Shown here: in pieces, positions 19,985 to 31,995 of the stretch
How positions within the stretch are numbered: the stretch's first letter is position 1
Layout of the letters: each line of letters starts with the position of its first letter
Assembly (NCBI RefSeq): GCF_000368925.1
Contig: NZ_KB849755.1
Coordinates: 1,356,620 to 1,420,619, forward strand
Source of the DNA: Acinetobacter bereziniae LMG 1003 = CIP 70.12
Lineage (GTDB): Bacteria > Pseudomonadota > Gammaproteobacteria > Pseudomonadales > Moraxellaceae
Reading direction: 5' to 3'
Length of the DNA: 64,000 bases
Position numbers and translations under genes: made by a program
The notes under the pieces: generated by a model
Databases searched by the model: none
Seen by the model: only the letters and a program-made list of their open reading frames with translations
Told to the model about the DNA's origin: nothing

Positions 19985-22669
19985 TTACACTCCCACCGTT
20001 ACAGATACAGGTTCAGCAAGTGAAACGGTTGGAGCTTGTCCAACTGGATAACCGATATAACCTGTTGGTAAATACTCAATCACATGCACAGGAAGGCTGA
20101 TTGTCGTTTCACCAGCTTGGACGATCAGTTGTTGACCATCTTGAACATTCAAACGTGCTGCATCTTGTTCACCTACAGCAAAAGCAGCTTCTGGAATACG
20201 TGACTCCATCGCTGGTGTTTTTACTGTAAATTCACCAGAAGCAAAAATATGATGCATTGGAACAAGACGGAAACTGTCTGGATTGTTTACAACTGCACTT
20301 GGCGCAACATAGCTACGAGCAGGACGTTTCACTAAACGATCAAATAAACGAACACCAGAATCACCACCTTTCAGGTGCCCCCCTACTTCGTCTTGGTATT
20401 TATTCCAAGCTTGTGGAGAGTTCCAACCCGGTGCCCATGCAAATGGTACCAATGACGATGCATTTTGTGGTCCAACATAACCTTCCATTGAGAATGTTAA
20501 TGCGGTATCGACATCGACAGGTTGTTTCGGCTCATGTACGTTCAACGGTGCACGGATTGCAGTACGACCTGAGTAACGACGTGGTTCACGGGCAATTTTC
20601 AAACCATGAACACGATAGCCTGCATCAGGCGCAACATCTTGAATCGCTTCCAATGCTGGAACATTTTTCACAACAGATTCAATCACATCATCCAACAAGG
20701 TCCATGAAATCGCTTTACCTTGCACACCTGTTTCAATGGCATGCAACCAGCGCCATGATTCTTTAATGGCATACTCTGGTTTGTAGTAACTTGGATCATA
20801 AACTTGGTAGAAACGTTGTGCACGTCCCTCTTGACTGACCACCGTACCATCGCCTTCAGCGAAGCTTGCAGCAGAAAGAACCACATCTGCAGCATTTACA
20901 GTTTCAGTTTCAGAGTGATCAAGCACAATCACACTTTGCGCTTTGGCTAATGCAGCTTCTACTTGAGTTGCTGGTAAGCGACGGAATAGATCATTTTCAA
21001 CAATAATGATTGAATCATAATCTTGTGCAAATGCTTGCTCTAAGCTTAAACCACCGAACAGTGCCAAGCCCATTGAGTTCACTTCAGGAACCGTCAATGT
21101 TAAACCTGCATTTTCACCTAGATTCTGCGCAACCTGTGCAGCAGCTTCCATGATGGCAGCATCTTGTAAGCTTGTTCCAGAGATGATTAATGGCTTTTTC
21201 GCAGCTTTTAATGTATCCGCAACAGTTTGAGCAAATGCTTTCGCATCGTCATCTAAACCAAGAATTGCCTCACCTTTTACAGCAGCAGCAACAGCAAAAC
21301 CTAAACGTGCAATGTCGTTTGGAGAAGCAACAACTTCACCCGCAGCCACATCAGCTAAACGTGTTTGTGTCGCAGCCAAGATATAAATCGGAGAATTTTC
21401 ATCCTGACCAATACGTTTTACTGGTTCAGCCAACCAATCTTGAGTACGGCGGTCTGCTGCCATTTGTTTGGCTTTGTTTTTCGCAGCTTGGCGAACTGAC
21501 AATGCCATACGCGGTGCTGTTTGAGTAAGATCTTCACCGAGAATCAAGACAGCATCATAGCTTTCAATCTCACGCATACCTGGGTTATAAACACCCTCAG
21601 CCTGCATAATCGATGCAGCCAACTCAACCAAGTTTTGCTCTTTTTGAGACATCCCTGTTGAGTAGTTTTGCTGACCCACCAACTCACGCAATGCGTAGTT
21701 TGATTCTAATGATGCACGTGGTGAACCAATACCCAAGACTTTTTTGCTCTGAACATTTGCGATCACTGTATCAAGTGCTGTATCTACAGAAACGATTTCA
21801 ACATCTGCACCATTACGGAACTGTGGCTGACGTGGACGATCTTCACGGTTCACATAACCTGTACCGAAACGACCTTTATCGCACAAGAAGTATTGGTTAA
21901 CTTCACCGTTGAAACGGTTTTCTACACGACGTAATTCACCATAACGTTCACCCGGTGAAATGTTACAACCTGAAGAACAGCCTTGGCATACGCTTGGCGC
22001 ATACTGCATGTCCCATTTACGGTTATAGCGTGCCGAATGTGTTTTATCGGTAAACACACCTGTTGGACAAACTTCAGTCAAGTTACCAGAGAATTCAGAC
22101 TCTAAAGTTCCTGATTCTGGACGACCAAAGTAAACACGTGATGCATTGGCATAAACACCAAAATCTGTACCACCTGCATAATCGTTATAGTAACGAACAC
22201 AACGATAACATGCGATACAACGGTTCATTTCATGTGCAATGAAAGAACCTAACTCTTGGTTATGGTGTGTACGTTTAGTAAAGCGATAGCGACGACGGTC
22301 GTGTTGTGTCATCACAGTCATATCTTGAAGATGACAATGACCACCTTCTTCACAGACTGGACAGTCGTGTGGATGGTTGGTCATTAAGAATTCCACGATA
22401 GACTCACGGAAATCTTTTGCTTCTTTGTCTTCAATCGAAATATAGGTATTGTCAGATGCAGGAGTCATACATGACATTACTAAGCGACCACGAGTATCTT
22501 CTGGATTCGCATATTGAGTAACAGCACATTGACGGCAAGAACCGACAGAACCTAAAGCTGGATGCCAACAAAAATATGGGATGTCGATGCCAAGACTCAA
22601 ACATGCTTGTAGCAGGTTTTCCGAGCCATTGACTTCGTACGATTTTCCATCGACATGAATTGTAGCCAT
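19985..22669 (-). CDS. nuoG: NADH-quinone oxidoreductase subunit G
   Basis: 894 residues. The N-terminal 2Fe-2S domain ([15 protein letters not shown]) is followed by the 4Fe-4S domain with the unusual histidine ligand ([16 protein letters not shown]) and the [13 protein letters not shown] cluster motif. A molybdopterin-oxidoreductase-like fold follows that no longer carries Mo, with the extra N7-type motif CQGCSSGC. It relays electrons from NuoF to NuoI. It is 11 bases downstream of nuoF. Confidence 0.97.
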   Translation of the reverse strand: MATIHVDGKSYEVNGSENLLQACLSLGIDIPYFCWHPALGSVGSCRQCAVTQYANPEDTRGRLVMSCMTPASDNTYISIEDKEAKDFRESIVEFLMTNHPHDCPVCEEGGHCHLQDMTVMTQHDRRRYRFTKRTHHNQELGSFIAHEMNRCIACYRCVRYYNDYAGGTDFGVYANASRVYFGRPESGTLESEFSGNLTEVCPTGVFTDKTHSARYNRKWDMQYAPSVCQGCSSGCNISPGERYGELRRVENRFNGEVNQYFLCDKGRFGTGYVNREDRPRQPQFRNGADVEIVSVDTALDTVIANVQSKKVLGIGSPRASLESNYALRELVGQQNYSTGMSQKEQNLVELAASIMQAEGVYNPGMREIESYDAVLILGEDLTQTAPRMALSVRQAAKNKAKQMAADRRTQDWLAEPVKRIGQDENSPIYILAATQTRLADVAAGEVVASPNDIARLGFAVAAAVKGEAILGLDDDAKAFAQTVADTLKAAKKPLIISGTSLQDAAIMEAAAQVAQNLGENAGLTLTVPEVNSMGLALFGGLSLEQAFAQDYDSIIIVENDLFRRLPATQVEAALAKAQSVIVLDHSETETVNAADVVLSAASFAEGDGTVVSQEGRAQRFYQVYDPSYYKPEYAIKESWRWLHAIETGVQGKAISWTLLDDVIESVVKNVPALEAIQDVAPDAGYRVHGLKIAREPRRYSGRTAIRAPLNVHEPKQPVDVDTALTFSMEGYVGPQNASSLVPFAWAPGWNSPQAWNKYQDEVGGHLKGGDSGVRLFDRLVKRPARSYVAPSAVVNNPDSFRLVPMHHIFASGEFTVKTPAMESRIPEAAFAVGEQDAARLNVQDGQQLIVQAGETTISLPVHVIEYLPTGYIGYPVGQAPTVSLAEPVSVTVGV

Positions 22670-22680
22670 AGTCGAATTCC

Positions 22681-24012
22681 TTAAACTTGTTCTACGTGGC
22701 TGGCTTGGGCTACAGGACGATCTGTCACTTTAGCTTCAAACTCGCTACGGAAATATTTGAGTGCACCCATCAATGGTTCCATCGCACCTGGTGCGTGAGC
22801 ACAGAATGTTTTACCAATCCATAACTTACGAGTCAGTTCTTGAAGATGTTGAATGTCTTCCATCTTCCCTTCGCCCTTCTCAATAGCGACAAGTGCTTTC
22901 ACTGCCCAAGGTAAACCATCACGGCATGGTGTACAGAAACCACATGATTCACGTGCAAAGAATTCTTCTAAGTTACGGGTCGCAGAAACCATACATTGGG
23001 TTTCATCAACCACCATTAACAAACATGTCCCTAGACGAGAACCTGCTTTCATAATGCTTTCTGAATCCATTGGAAGATCAATGTGCTCAGCAGCCAAGAA
23101 ATCCGTTGATGCACCACCCGGCAACCATGCTTTAAGCTTAAGACCATCACGCATACCGCCAGCATAGTCTTCAATCACTTCACGTGCAGTTGTACCGAAT
23201 GGTAATTCCCATAACCCAGGGAAAGTAACTTTTCCTGATGCACCATAGATTTTAGTGCCTGGATCTTTAGATTTACCCGCAGACAAACCGATATACCACT
23301 CAGGACCACGCAACATAATTGCAGGCAAGTTGTTATAGGTTTCAACGTTATTCACAATCGTAGGACGACCCCATGCGCCTGCAACTTGCGGGAATGGAGG
23401 TTTAGTACGTGGATTGGCACGGCGACCTTCGAGTGAGTTAATCAACGCAGTTTCTTCACCGCAGATATAACGACCCGCACCTGTATGTACATGGAGATCA
23501 AAGTTCCAACCTGTACCTAAGATGTTGTCACCCAAATAACCTTTAGCACGAACTTGCTCTAAAGCTTCATTTAAGTATTGAGCAGCTTCAATGTACTCAC
23601 CACGAATGAAGATATAGCCTTGCGTAGCTTCAAGGGTATAACCTGCAATCAACATTCCTTCGATCAATTGATGTGGAAGTTTTTCCATCAACAAACGGTC
23701 TTTGAATGTACCCGGTTCCATCTCATCGGCATTACAGATCAGGTAACGAGGACCACCATCATTCGGTGCCATCAATGACCATTTAATCCCTGCTGGGAAA
23801 CCTGCACCACCACGACCTTTTACAGTCGCTGCTTTGATGACTTCAAGAACATCTTTAGGTGGCATAGACAGCGCTTTTTTAAAGCCCGCATAGCCTTCTA
23901 AAGCTTCATAGTCATCAGCACTACGAACAAATTCCTGTTTACTCAAACGCCATGTTAATGGGTGAGTTTCAGGGTTTCCGTCGCCATATATTGGTCTTGG
24001 TTCGGTATTCAT
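22681..24012 (-). CDS. nuoF: NADH-quinone oxidoreductase subunit F (NADH/FMN site)
   Basis: 443 residues. [16 protein letters not shown] is the NADH-binding glycine-rich loop, [15 protein letters not shown] and [15 protein letters not shown] belong to the FMN site, and [11 protein letters not shown] plus the distal cysteine ([10 protein letters not shown]) bind cluster N3. This is where NADH is oxidised. It overlaps nuoE by 4 bases (24009-24012). Confidence 0.97.
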   Translation of the reverse strand: MNTEPRPIYGDGNPETHPLTWRLSKQEFVRSADDYEALEGYAGFKKALSMPPKDVLEVIKAATVKGRGGAGFPAGIKWSLMAPNDGGPRYLICNADEMEPGTFKDRLLMEKLPHQLIEGMLIAGYTLEATQGYIFIRGEYIEAAQYLNEALEQVRAKGYLGDNILGTGWNFDLHVHTGAGRYICGEETALINSLEGRRANPRTKPPFPQVAGAWGRPTIVNNVETYNNLPAIMLRGPEWYIGLSAGKSKDPGTKIYGASGKVTFPGLWELPFGTTAREVIEDYAGGMRDGLKLKAWLPGGASTDFLAAEHIDLPMDSESIMKAGSRLGTCLLMVVDETQCMVSATRNLEEFFARESCGFCTPCRDGLPWAVKALVAIEKGEGKMEDIQHLQELTRKLWIGKTFCAHAPGAMEPLMGALKYFRSEFEAKVTDRPVAQASHVEQV

Positions 24013-24518
24013 ACATACTTCTCCAATAACTGTTTCACAGAAGTCACTTCAACCAAACCGTGAGTATCTTCATCAATCATTAAGGTTGGACCTTTGTCAC
24101 AGTTCCCTAAACAACAGATCGGCAATAAAGTAAAACGACCATCAGCTGTCGTTTGACCAAATTGGATACCCAGTTCGCGTTGGAAAGCTTCTGCTAAAGT
24201 TTCCGCACCCATCAAGAAACATGCAATCGAATCACATAATAAAATTACGTGGCGACCCACAGGTTGACGGTAAATACGGTTATAGAATGTTGCAACACCT
24301 TCCAAATCCGCAGTTGTAATTGTCAATAATTGAGCAATTGCATGTAACTGCGCATCGTCTACCCAACCGTTACGGCGTTGTACACACTTTAAGGCATCCA
24401 AAGACGCTGCGCGTGGGTATGGGTAATGACCTATGTGATGTTCAATTTCATGGATTTCTTCACTGGTCAGAATCCCTTCAACATTCACACGTGGCTTTTT
24501 ATCAGTCAAAATCATCAT
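24009..24518 (-). CDS. nuoE: NADH-quinone oxidoreductase subunit E (2Fe-2S)
   Basis: 169 residues, a thioredoxin-like fold holding cluster N1a. The four cysteines are visible: [13 protein letters not shown] supplies the first pair and [12 protein letters not shown] the second. It partners NuoF in the NADH-oxidising module. Two neighbouring ATG codons (24518, 24515) make the start ambiguous by one residue. Confidence 0.96.
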   Translation of the reverse strand: MMILTDKKPRVNVEGILTSEEIHEIEHHIGHYPYPRAASLDALKCVQRRNGWVDDAQLHAIAQLLTITTADLEGVATFYNRIYRQPVGRHVILLCDSIACFLMGAETLAEAFQRELGIQFGQTTADGRFTLLPICCLGNCDKGPTLMIDEDTHGLVEVTSVKQLLEKYV

Positions 24519-24532
24519 AATGCGTTTACCCC

Positions 24533-26320
24533 TTAGCGATCCACGTCAGCCATAACGACGTCAATTGTCGCTAAATAAATGATCAAGTCAGATACAAGAC
24601 TGCCGTTAATCACGGAAGGAATTTGCTGCAAGTGGGTGAAAGTTGGTGTACGAATACGGGTACGATAGCTCATCGTTGACTTATCAGAAGTCAAGTAATA
24701 GTTAGACGCACCTTTTACCACTTCTGCCATTACAGACGCTTCACCAGCTGGCATTACAGGACCCCATGACACGCTCAAGAAGTGCGTAATCAAAGTTTCA
24801 ATATCTTGTAAAGTCTTATCTTTTGGTGGTGGAACTGCCAATGGATGATCCGCTTTATAAGGACCCGAAGGCATATTATCCAAACACTGTTTGATGATTT
24901 TCAATGACTCTTCAATTTCACGATAGTGAACCATCACACGTGCATAAGCATCGCCTTCGTACTCCAATGGCACTTCAAAATCGTAATTTTCATAGCCACT
25001 ATAAGGACGATATTTACGCACATCAAAGTCAATACCTGTTGCACGTAAACCAGTACCTGTTACACCCCATGCCAATGCCGATTTTGCATCGTATTGCGCA
25101 ACATTGCGGGTACGACCAACAAAGACAGAGTTTTTAAGCGCCGCAGTATGATATTCCTTCAAACGTTTTGGCATCCATTCGAGAATTTCGCGAATCAGTT
25201 TCTGCCAGTTGTTTGGAAGATCATGTGCTGTACCACCAATACGGAACCAAGCTGGATGCATACGGAAACCTGTGATCGCTTCAATTGCGTCATAGATTTT
25301 TTGACGGTCCGCGAACATATAGAATACAGGTGTCATACCACCCGCATCCTGAATCGCAGTACCGATATACAACAAGTGGTTATTGATACGGAATAATTCA
25401 GACATCATGACACGAATACATTGCGCACGGTCAGGAACAGTGATCCCTGCCATTTGCTCCACACCCATCACATAAGGCATGTTTTGCGCACAACCACCCA
25501 GGTAATCTACACGGTCAGTATAAGGAATGAATGAATGCCAAGTTTGACGTTCAGCCATCTTTTCCACACCACGGTGGTGATAACCGATATCAGGCACACA
25601 GTCTTTTACTTCTTCACCGTCTAACTGCAAAATAACACGGAATGCACCATGAGCAGATGGATGGTTTGGACCCAAGTTCAAGAACATGAAGTCTTCATCT
25701 GCGTTACCGCGTTTTAGCCCCCAATCTTCTGGAACAAAACGAAGATGTTCTTGCTCGAAATCTTGTTTGGCTTTGTCTTGCATATACGGCGTATATTCCG
25801 TCGCACGTGCAGAATATTCTTTACGTAACGGATGACCTTCCCAATACGTTGGCAACAAAATACGACGGAGCATCGGATGCCCTTCGAAATTGATCCCAAA
25901 CATATCGTATGCTTCACGCTCGTACCAGTTAGCATTCGGCCAAATGTTGGTTGCTGTTGGAATGTTAATATCATTCTCATTCAACGCCACTTTAATACGA
26001 ATATCACTATTGCGTTCCAATGAAAGCAAGTGATAGAACACAGTGAAGTCTGATGCAGGTAAACCATCACGGTGAGTACGCAAACGCTCATCTACCGCAG
26101 ATAAGTCAAACAGCATCACATAAGGACGTGGCACTGTACGCAGGTACATTAAAACTTCTTGTACACGTGCGCGCTCAACCCAGACCGTTGGAAAATCTTC
26201 AAACGTCGGTTGCACGTAAAAGTTCTCACCAAATTTGGCTTTGAGATCTTCTACAATCGCAAATGCTGGGCGGGAATCAACTGGAGTTGATTCTGGCATA
26301 GCAATTTCAGTTTCAGCCAT
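24533..26320 (-). CDS. nuoCD: NADH-quinone oxidoreductase subunit C/D fusion
   Basis: 595 residues, a natural fusion of NuoC (about 1-185, with [24 protein letters not shown]) and NuoD (about 200-595, with [22 protein letters not shown] and the quinone-site histidine). The C terminus [28 protein letters not shown] is the conserved NuoD end. The fusion matches that in enterobacteria and pseudomonads. It lies 86 bases downstream of nuoB and holds no clusters itself. Confidence 0.97.
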   Translation of the reverse strand: MAETEIAMPESTPVDSRPAFAIVEDLKAKFGENFYVQPTFEDFPTVWVERARVQEVLMYLRTVPRPYVMLFDLSAVDERLRTHRDGLPASDFTVFYHLLSLERNSDIRIKVALNENDINIPTATNIWPNANWYEREAYDMFGINFEGHPMLRRILLPTYWEGHPLRKEYSARATEYTPYMQDKAKQDFEQEHLRFVPEDWGLKRGNADEDFMFLNLGPNHPSAHGAFRVILQLDGEEVKDCVPDIGYHHRGVEKMAERQTWHSFIPYTDRVDYLGGCAQNMPYVMGVEQMAGITVPDRAQCIRVMMSELFRINNHLLYIGTAIQDAGGMTPVFYMFADRQKIYDAIEAITGFRMHPAWFRIGGTAHDLPNNWQKLIREILEWMPKRLKEYHTAALKNSVFVGRTRNVAQYDAKSALAWGVTGTGLRATGIDFDVRKYRPYSGYENYDFEVPLEYEGDAYARVMVHYREIEESLKIIKQCLDNMPSGPYKADHPLAVPPPKDKTLQDIETLITHFLSVSWGPVMPAGEASVMAEVVKGASNYYLTSDKSTMSYRTRIRTPTFTHLQQIPSVINGSLVSDLIIYLATIDVVMADVDR

Positions 26321-26406
26321 TGGCTTGGCTTCCTATTTAATACAAATTCTGTGAAATTTTCTGATGATCATACCCTTCAGGTATGTCAAACATTCATCAG
26401 AAAAAA

Positions 26407-27084
26407 TTACTCAATCTCATCCATAGAGCGTAAGTTTTTCACTGCAATACGTTCAGCGTTCTTACGGTCGCGTTCTGGCATCATCTTTGGCTTATATACT
26501 GGCTGAAGATCATCACCAATTACCGCAGACAGCGGACGACGTTCTAATTGAATTTGGTCTTGCAATAACATTAATGCTTGGATTAATGCTTCTGGACGTG
26601 GCGGACAACCTGGAACGTACACGTCAACAGGAATAATTTTATCTACGCCTTGCACAACAGAATAAATGTCGTACATACCACCAGAGTTTGCACAAGCGCC
26701 CATTGAAATCACCCATTTAGGCTCAAGCATTTGTTCGTACAAACGTTGAATAACAGGTGCCATTTTGACAAAGCAAGTCCCTGCTACAATCATTAAGTCA
26801 GCCTGACGCGGTGAAGCACGAATAACCTCAGCACCAAAACGTGATAAATCATGCACACCTGTTAAGGTTGTTGCATACTCTACGTAACAGCACGAAGTAC
26901 CAAAGTTAAAAGGCCATAATGAGTTTTTACGGCCCCAGTTCACAGCTGTATGCAACACGTCCTCTAAACGAGTCATGAATACATTTTTATTCACTTCTTC
27001 TTCAAGTGGATCTGTCACAATCTGACGATCTTGAAGCGGATATTGTTCAGCTTCTGGATTCGCACGGGTTAAGGTATATTTCAT
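26407..27084 (-). CDS. nuoB: NADH-quinone oxidoreductase subunit B (cluster N2)
   Basis: 225 residues. The N2 ligands are visible as the tandem cysteines in [11 protein letters not shown], then [11 protein letters not shown] and [17 protein letters not shown]2 delivers electrons to quinone. An 86-base spacer separates it from nuoCD, longer than any other in the operon. Confidence 0.97.
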   Translation of the reverse strand: MKYTLTRANPEAEQYPLQDRQIVTDPLEEEVNKNVFMTRLEDVLHTAVNWGRKNSLWPFNFGTSCCYVEYATTLTGVHDLSRFGAEVIRASPRQADLMIVAGTCFVKMAPVIQRLYEQMLEPKWVISMGACANSGGMYDIYSVVQGVDKIIPVDVYVPGCPPRPEALIQALMLLQDQIQLERRPLSAVIGDDLQPVYKPKMMPERDRKNAERIAVKNLRSMDEIE

Positions 27085-27091
27085 TCCCGAG

Positions 27092-27640
27092 TTACTCCTT
27101 GTTCAGAGACATGGTCGATGTCTTATCTTTCACACGACCAGAAGATTGAGCTGGAATCGTTCCTGTAGGATCTGTCACCAACTCTTCAATTGAATTGAAG
27201 CGAGTAATTTCTGCAAGGTCCATATTCGGTGAACCAATTTTAGGTTTAATCCCTGCTATTTTACGTTTATCCGAAGGCGACCAGTTTAAGGCACCTGTTG
27301 ATAATTCATAAATTAAACCAACGAGTAAAACTAAAATAAATACAGCCGCAGCTGAAAACCCGAACCAACCTACTTCACGTACAGATGTCGCCCACGCGTA
27401 TAAATAGAGGGCTTCCAAATCAAATACAACAAAGAAGATTGCGACGAGGTAGAACTTTGCAGACAAGCGGATACGTGCTCCACCAGCACTAACCACACCT
27501 GATTCAAATTGCTCTTGCTTCGCACGTCCCCATGATTTACCCCCAAGGAGCAAAGGAACGGTGAGCATAAAGACACATAAAAATGTCACGCCGATCACGA
27601 AGGCAATGATTGCCCAATCGTATGGAGTAATGGCACTCAT
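27092..27640 (-). CDS. nuoA: NADH-quinone oxidoreductase subunit A
   Basis: 182 residues from the ATG at 27640 ([17 protein letters not shown]), chosen because an AGGAG lies 11 bases upstream; an in-frame start at 27730 would add 30 residues that do not look like the family. Three transmembrane helices are present; [23 protein letters not shown] carries the conserved membrane aspartate and glutamate. It is the first gene of the nuo operon. The C-terminal tail (about 130-182) is longer than in E. coli NuoA and polar. Confidence 0.95.
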   Translation of the reverse strand: MSAITPYDWAIIAFVIGVTFLCVFMLTVPLLLGGKSWGRAKQEQFESGVVSAGGARIRLSAKFYLVAIFFVVFDLEALYLYAWATSVREVGWFGFSAAAVFILVLLVGLIYELSTGALNWSPSDKRKIAGIKPKIGSPNMDLAEITRFNSIEELVTDPTGTIPAQSSGRVKDKTSTMSLNKE

Positions 27641-28398
27641 GCGGGGATAACTCCTGGCAGGCCTATTATTTAACAAAGAATGTATGTATTGGCCTTGCAA
27701 ATACACCAAACACAAAATAAATCTGGTCAATTGTACCCGATTGATGTCATCTGTTGCTAGTTAATAGCTCTAAGTCTTTCGGATGATTTTTTAGACAAAA
27801 CACATAATTTTTCATGATTCGACGCAATACTACGTTCAATTATCGCTTTATCAAATTCCATTCCTATTTTTTATTAATTTTTCCGAAGTATATTTTAAAG
27901 AGATGAATTAAAAATGACAAATCAGTAGCTTAATTATCATTAAAATTTTTCAGACATCACTTTTGTGCAACTATTTGTGTTTATTCAACAACAAATCTGC
28001 TTTCTTTTAGCGAAATTAGACACAAAATATTTTGTTACATTCTATGTAAAAAAGTCATATCCAATCAGTCCACATTTTTTATAAAAATTATCTCAATATG
28101 ATAAATAATGTCATTTAATCAAATCAACATTCTCATCTTGATAAACCCATTATCAAAAAAGCACACTTAGCTTAAAATAGATTTTTTATTTAGCTTCTCT
28201 AAAATCCAATACGCCTACTTTTGACCTACCTTACAATATCAATATTTCATTTTATCAGAACTGATCCAACCTCATTTTTTAAACAAATATGAAGTTACAG
28301 CCTTTAGTCATGTTTTATCCTATGTATAAACTCTCGTATATCAAGATCTGTATTTGCTATACCCCTCCCCTCCACCGCTTATTTTATTTTGCGCTTCC

Positions 28399-28434
28399 CA
28401 TTTCATTAACGCTTTACATTTCATTGATGCTTTA
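28399..28434. repeat. 18-bp imperfect tandem repeat, two units
   Basis: CATTTCATTAACGCTTTA at 28399-28416 is followed directly by CATTTCATTGATGCTTTA at 28417-28434; 16 of 18 positions agree. It lies in the nuoA upstream region. Confidence 0.7.
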
Positions 28435-28556
28435 CATCATCTTGTTGTACTGCTTTAAACATTGACTCAATGACAAAGCACTATAGATCTGCCAATGCTT
28501 GCTCCCCCACAAAAAACAATTGATCTTTCGATTTACATTGAATCAATCCTGGTAAC

Positions 28557-28590
28557 TTGTCGCAAACATAGACGAATTATCTACACAGCC
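28557..28590. repeat. Possible remnant of one end of the MITE-like element
   Basis: GTCGCAAACATAGACGAAT followed by TATCTACACAGCC aligns with the right end of copy A (GTCGCAAGCATAGACGAAC then TGTCAATAGACCC). The first 19 positions agree apart from two. The rest of the element is not recognisable here. Confidence 0.4.
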
Positions 28591-28664
28591 TATACACATT
28601 TAACAATTTTTCCTGTGTATGCTAAATATCATTCACTTTAAATCAATAATTTAGGGGCTAAAAC

Positions 28665-29015
28665 ATGGAATTTAGTAGCAAACCAAACTATTTTTTATTT
28701 GCACAATTACTGATTCGTCATATTGAAAACTATGTCAAAAAGCATCCTGATGCACAAAATGCGATTTTTGATCTTCGTGATGTTTACGAAATTTTCCGTC
28801 AAGATCTTGCTGCAACCACAACAAATCTGGAAGGGATCTTAAACATTGCAGATGAATATCGAATTGACACCATTCAAGGTGATCAAAAAATTATCAGTGG
28901 CTATAAAATTGATGCAGAACAAAATAGCTTATTGATTGACTTTAATGCAGACGCTTTACAAGCATTAAGAGAAAGTAAACCGATTATTGCACCTGATGCG
29001 ACGCTTCAAGAATAA
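28665..29015 (+). CDS. Conserved-looking hypothetical protein, 116 aa
   Basis: I do not recognise a named family. It is a soluble, acidic, mostly helical protein without cysteines or a signal peptide. FAQLLIRHIENYVKKHPDAQNAIFDLRDVYEIF looks like a helical regulator-like fold, but no helix-turn-helix can be assigned with confidence. It converges on bfmS, with a strong bidirectional terminator between them. The ATG at 28665 is preceded by a purine-rich AGGGGCTAAAAC. Confidence 0.7.
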   Translation: MEFSSKPNYFLFAQLLIRHIENYVKKHPDAQNAIFDLRDVYEIFRQDLAATTTNLEGILNIADEYRIDTIQGDQKIISGYKIDAEQNSLLIDFNADALQALRESKPIIAPDATLQE

Positions 29016-29054
29016 GTTCCAAGGCTTAAAAATAAGCCTGTTGAGTGCTTAAAT

Positions 29055-29088
29055 AAAAAAACACCGAAATATTTCGGTGTTTTTTTAT
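29055..29088. terminator. Bidirectional terminator between the 116-aa gene and bfmS
   Basis: ACACCGAAAT / ATTTCGGTGT form a perfect 10-bp palindromic stem (29061-29080), with A runs before and T runs after, so it works on both strands. Confidence 0.85.
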
Positions 29089-29131
29089 GCTTAGCTTTTT
29101 AACCACAACACTAAGCTTTCACTTTACTTGC

Positions 29132-30760
29132 TTACACTTTCTTTTTCTTAAACCGCTCAACAGGCCAAGACATGGTGAATCTTGCCCCACCAAGTTCTGG
29201 GCTTTGATCAACCTCAATCGTGCCACCAAACCAATAAGCAATACGACTCACGATCGACAATCCCAAACCATAACCACCAGAAGCGCGGGTTCGGCTGTCG
29301 TCCAAACGGGCAAATGCTTCAAATACACGTTTACGGACTTCTTCGGGAATCCCCGGACCATCATCTTCGACACACACATATGCCATCTTGGTTTGATGAT
29401 TGACACCACCACTTAGGCTAACTTGATGATCACAATAACGTACCGCATTACCAACAAGGTTTTGCACCACACGATGTAAATAACGACGTTCCGCATCAAC
29501 CACCACGTCAGACGAAAGTGGATTGAGATGAATTATTTTCTGAGTTTTTAAAGCCTCAGTTTCTGTCGCAACCTGTTGTAAAACATCAATCAATGCAATT
29601 TTTTCAAAGTCTAAAGAAGGCGTACCCTGCTCCAACTTGGCATAGGTCATAATCTCATCGATCAAAGTATTCAACGCCTCGATATCTTTGTCGATCATTT
29701 CAACCTGTTGCAAACGATAGTCATGATCTTCTTCATCAGCCAACATTTCCATACCAAAACGGATCCGTGCCACAGGCGTCCGCAACTCATGCGACACTGC
29801 ACGCATCAATTCTCGTTGAGCTTCAATCAAACGCTGAATATGATCGGACATGCTGTTATAACTACTGGCAAGACTCGCCATCTCATCATAACCCTCAACC
29901 GGTACACGTTGTGACATATCACCTGTTTTCATCACATCCAAAGCTTGATTGACCTGTTTCAGCTTACGTTGCATTGGCACGATCAAACCGTATACACCCA
30001 AGCAAAGCAAGAACATACTCAACAAGGTAATTCCCGCAGCAAGTTTGACTGGCATCCAATTAAACATTGGAACAGGTCCGAGTACGAGTACATCGGTTGG
30101 TGAGTTTGGCAACGGAGAAACGATGGAAATAGTTGTGCCACGGACTGTTGCGCTGACCCGCCACAAAATAACACTTTGATCTGACCTTAAACGACCAATT
30201 TGCTCAGAATCAAGATTGAGCTGAGATATTTTTTCTACACCAACATGGTAAGAAAAGTGCTGTTGAATTTTTTTAAGATATTCTTGTTCTTGACCCGGAT
30301 AATAAACCAGATAATCCAAAATAAAGACAGGCAATGCCTTCATTTGGCGTTCGCCAATTTGATCTACTTTGATATAAAGATAGTGTTTAGGATCATTGCG
30401 GATACCCAACACCAAATAAGCAATCCCCTGTTCAGCATCATAACGCACAACTGCTTTTTGACTTTCAATACGTTTTTCTTCCGTACGTGATAAATCAACT
30501 TTTTGTGCATCCAGATAATAAATAGGCAATTCCAATAAATCAGAAGCGTCCGAAATCCAATCAAGACGTTGTTGCTCGGTTTGTTGACGTGCCACACCTT
30601 CGCTAATCACAAATGAAATACCATCTGTTAAAGATTCGCGATATTCCTGCGCACGTTGGTAGTTAATTATTTGAACAAGCAAGTATCCAAACAATGCCAC
30701 CAACACCACAAGAATAACCAGTCCAGCATAAATACGCAGGAATATACTGTGTTTAGACAC
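29132..30760 (-). CDS. bfmS: Sensor histidine kinase BfmS
   Basis: 542 residues. TM1 (about 10-30), a periplasmic sensor domain, TM2 (about 240-262) and a HAMP domain precede the HisKA domain with AVSHELRTPVARIRFGME; the phosphorylated histidine is near residue 324. The HATPase domain has N (LVGNAVRYCDH), G1 (EDDGPGIPEE) and G2 (GGYGLGLSIV) boxes. I recognise the protein as BfmS of Acinetobacter, which restrains BfmR and so affects capsule, pili/biofilm and envelope stress. It lies 64 bases downstream of bfmR, probably in one operon. Confidence 0.93.
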   Translation of the reverse strand: MSKHSIFLRIYAGLVILVVLVALFGYLLVQIINYQRAQEYRESLTDGISFVISEGVARQQTEQQRLDWISDASDLLELPIYYLDAQKVDLSRTEEKRIESQKAVVRYDAEQGIAYLVLGIRNDPKHYLYIKVDQIGERQMKALPVFILDYLVYYPGQEQEYLKKIQQHFSYHVGVEKISQLNLDSEQIGRLRSDQSVILWRVSATVRGTTISIVSPLPNSPTDVLVLGPVPMFNWMPVKLAAGITLLSMFLLCLGVYGLIVPMQRKLKQVNQALDVMKTGDMSQRVPVEGYDEMASLASSYNSMSDHIQRLIEAQRELMRAVSHELRTPVARIRFGMEMLADEEDHDYRLQQVEMIDKDIEALNTLIDEIMTYAKLEQGTPSLDFEKIALIDVLQQVATETEALKTQKIIHLNPLSSDVVVDAERRYLHRVVQNLVGNAVRYCDHQVSLSGGVNHQTKMAYVCVEDDGPGIPEEVRKRVFEAFARLDDSRTRASGGYGLGLSIVSRIAYWFGGTIEVDQSPELGGARFTMSWPVERFKKKKV

Positions 30761-30824
30761 GCAAACTCACCTTCGTTATGCTTGCCGTTGTATAGGCAAG
30801 CATTTTAGATGATTGACCCATCGT

Positions 30825-31538
30825 TTATAGACCAGTCTCTTTAACAAATAGATAACCTTTACTACGTACAGTTTTAATACGTTTTGGATTTTCTGGATCA
30901 TCACCGATTTTTGGACGAATACGAGAAATACGAACGTCGATTGAACGGTCTTGACCATCGTACTCGATACCACGTAAACGCTCGAAGATGTCTTCACGGG
31001 AGAGAATACGCCCTGCATTGGACGCCAACAACCAAAGCAAATCATATTCAGCGCTAGTGAAATCAACTAACTCACCATTTAAGGTCACTGAACGACCACC
31101 ATTGTCAATCACCAGATCATCAAACTCAATTCGTTGAGCCACTTCATCTTCAGGCGCTTTGTCTGTACGACGTAACAATGCACGGATACGTGCGAGCAGT
31201 ACACGCGGTTGAACAGGTTTAGCAACATAGTCATCAGCACCCATTTCCAAACCAAGCACTTGGTCCATATCTTCAGTACGTGCAGTCAACATCAAAATCG
31301 GTTGATGATAATGTGGACGAACTTCACGACAAACGGTTAAACCGTCTGCACCTGGCAACATGACATCTAAGACCACAAGATCTGGTTGCTCAGCAATAAT
31401 TCGGCGAATTGCACGATTACCATCTGGTTCTACCCCAACCTCAAGACCATTACGAATTAAATATTCTTGAGTTAAGCGAGCAAGACGCTCGTCATCTTCA
31501 ACAATCAAAATCTTTGGTAACTTTTCTTCTTGGCTCAT
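30825..31538 (-). CDS. bfmR: Response regulator BfmR (OmpR family)
   Basis: 237 residues. The receiver domain has the acidic pair in VEDDERLA, the phospho-acceptor aspartate at residue 58 (VVLDVMLPGADG), the switch threonine (MLTART) and lysine (YVAKPVQP). The winged-helix DNA-binding domain covers about 135-235 (LTSAEYDLLWLL-like, RSIDVRISRIRPKI). It is nearly identical to Acinetobacter BfmR as I know it, the master regulator of biofilm, capsule and stress survival. It is transcribed leftward from the 520-base spacer shared with nrdA. Confidence 0.95.
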   Translation of the reverse strand: MSQEEKLPKILIVEDDERLARLTQEYLIRNGLEVGVEPDGNRAIRRIIAEQPDLVVLDVMLPGADGLTVCREVRPHYHQPILMLTARTEDMDQVLGLEMGADDYVAKPVQPRVLLARIRALLRRTDKAPEDEVAQRIEFDDLVIDNGGRSVTLNGELVDFTSAEYDLLWLLASNAGRILSREDIFERLRGIEYDGQDRSIDVRISRIRPKIGDDPENPKRIKTVRSKGYLFVKETGL

Positions 31539-31826
31539 CTATTTGCCCCTATATTTGGTTTGGTCCCTGCTACAAATCTCGCAGATTCAAGACACTATGT
31601 TCTGCAATATACACACGTTTACAATGTAAACAAGACCTCATTCACCAAACTGATACATGAGCGTATCAATTTGTTATATTTTTATTAACTATTGAATTGT
31701 AGACAGTTTTCCAAGAACACTTGTCAGTATTTAGCAATATTCCTAACACAATCAATACGCAGACTATTTTTTATACAAAATATTTCATTGTTCATATTCT
31801 GTTTAAACAGTTCGTCGTTTTTTAAG

Positions 31827-31835
31827 TTATCCACA
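31827..31835 (+). promoter_or_regulatory. DnaA box (TTATCCACA)
   Basis: A perfect 9-mer consensus DnaA box about 310 bases upstream of nrdA. DnaA is known to regulate nrdAB in E. coli, so a role in linking dNTP supply to replication is plausible; a chance match is also possible. Confidence 0.5.
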
Positions 31836-31995
31836 TAGTTATCTATAAGCACTCTTGGCAGTGTTTGTTATGCTATGTCCTTGCCAAATAAGGCATATAA
31901 CAAAAATGGTTCTTTAATGGAAAAAGACACAAATAAAAATTTACTGATTAGAGATAAAACATTCTTAAAATGTCAATATTGATCTGACCTTAAAA

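Larger units (their letters stand above)
27641..28664. other. Long AT-rich intergenic region upstream of nuoA
   Basis: About 1 kb without a convincing gene on either strand. It must contain the nuo promoter (leftward) and the promoter for the small gene at 28665 (rightward). It holds an 18-bp imperfect tandem pair (28399-28434) and, at about 28557-28590, a match to one end of the MITE-like elements. The rest is AT-rich DNA without obvious structure. Confidence 0.6.

Noticed and set aside
12519..27640. Many plus-strand frames of 60-170 codons across the nuo operon
   Set aside because: All lie opposite clearly recognised NADH dehydrogenase genes and have histidine/glutamine-rich shadow composition.
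27641..27730. Longer NuoA start
   Set aside because: The extension has no match to the NuoA family and the AGGAG is placed for ATG 27640.
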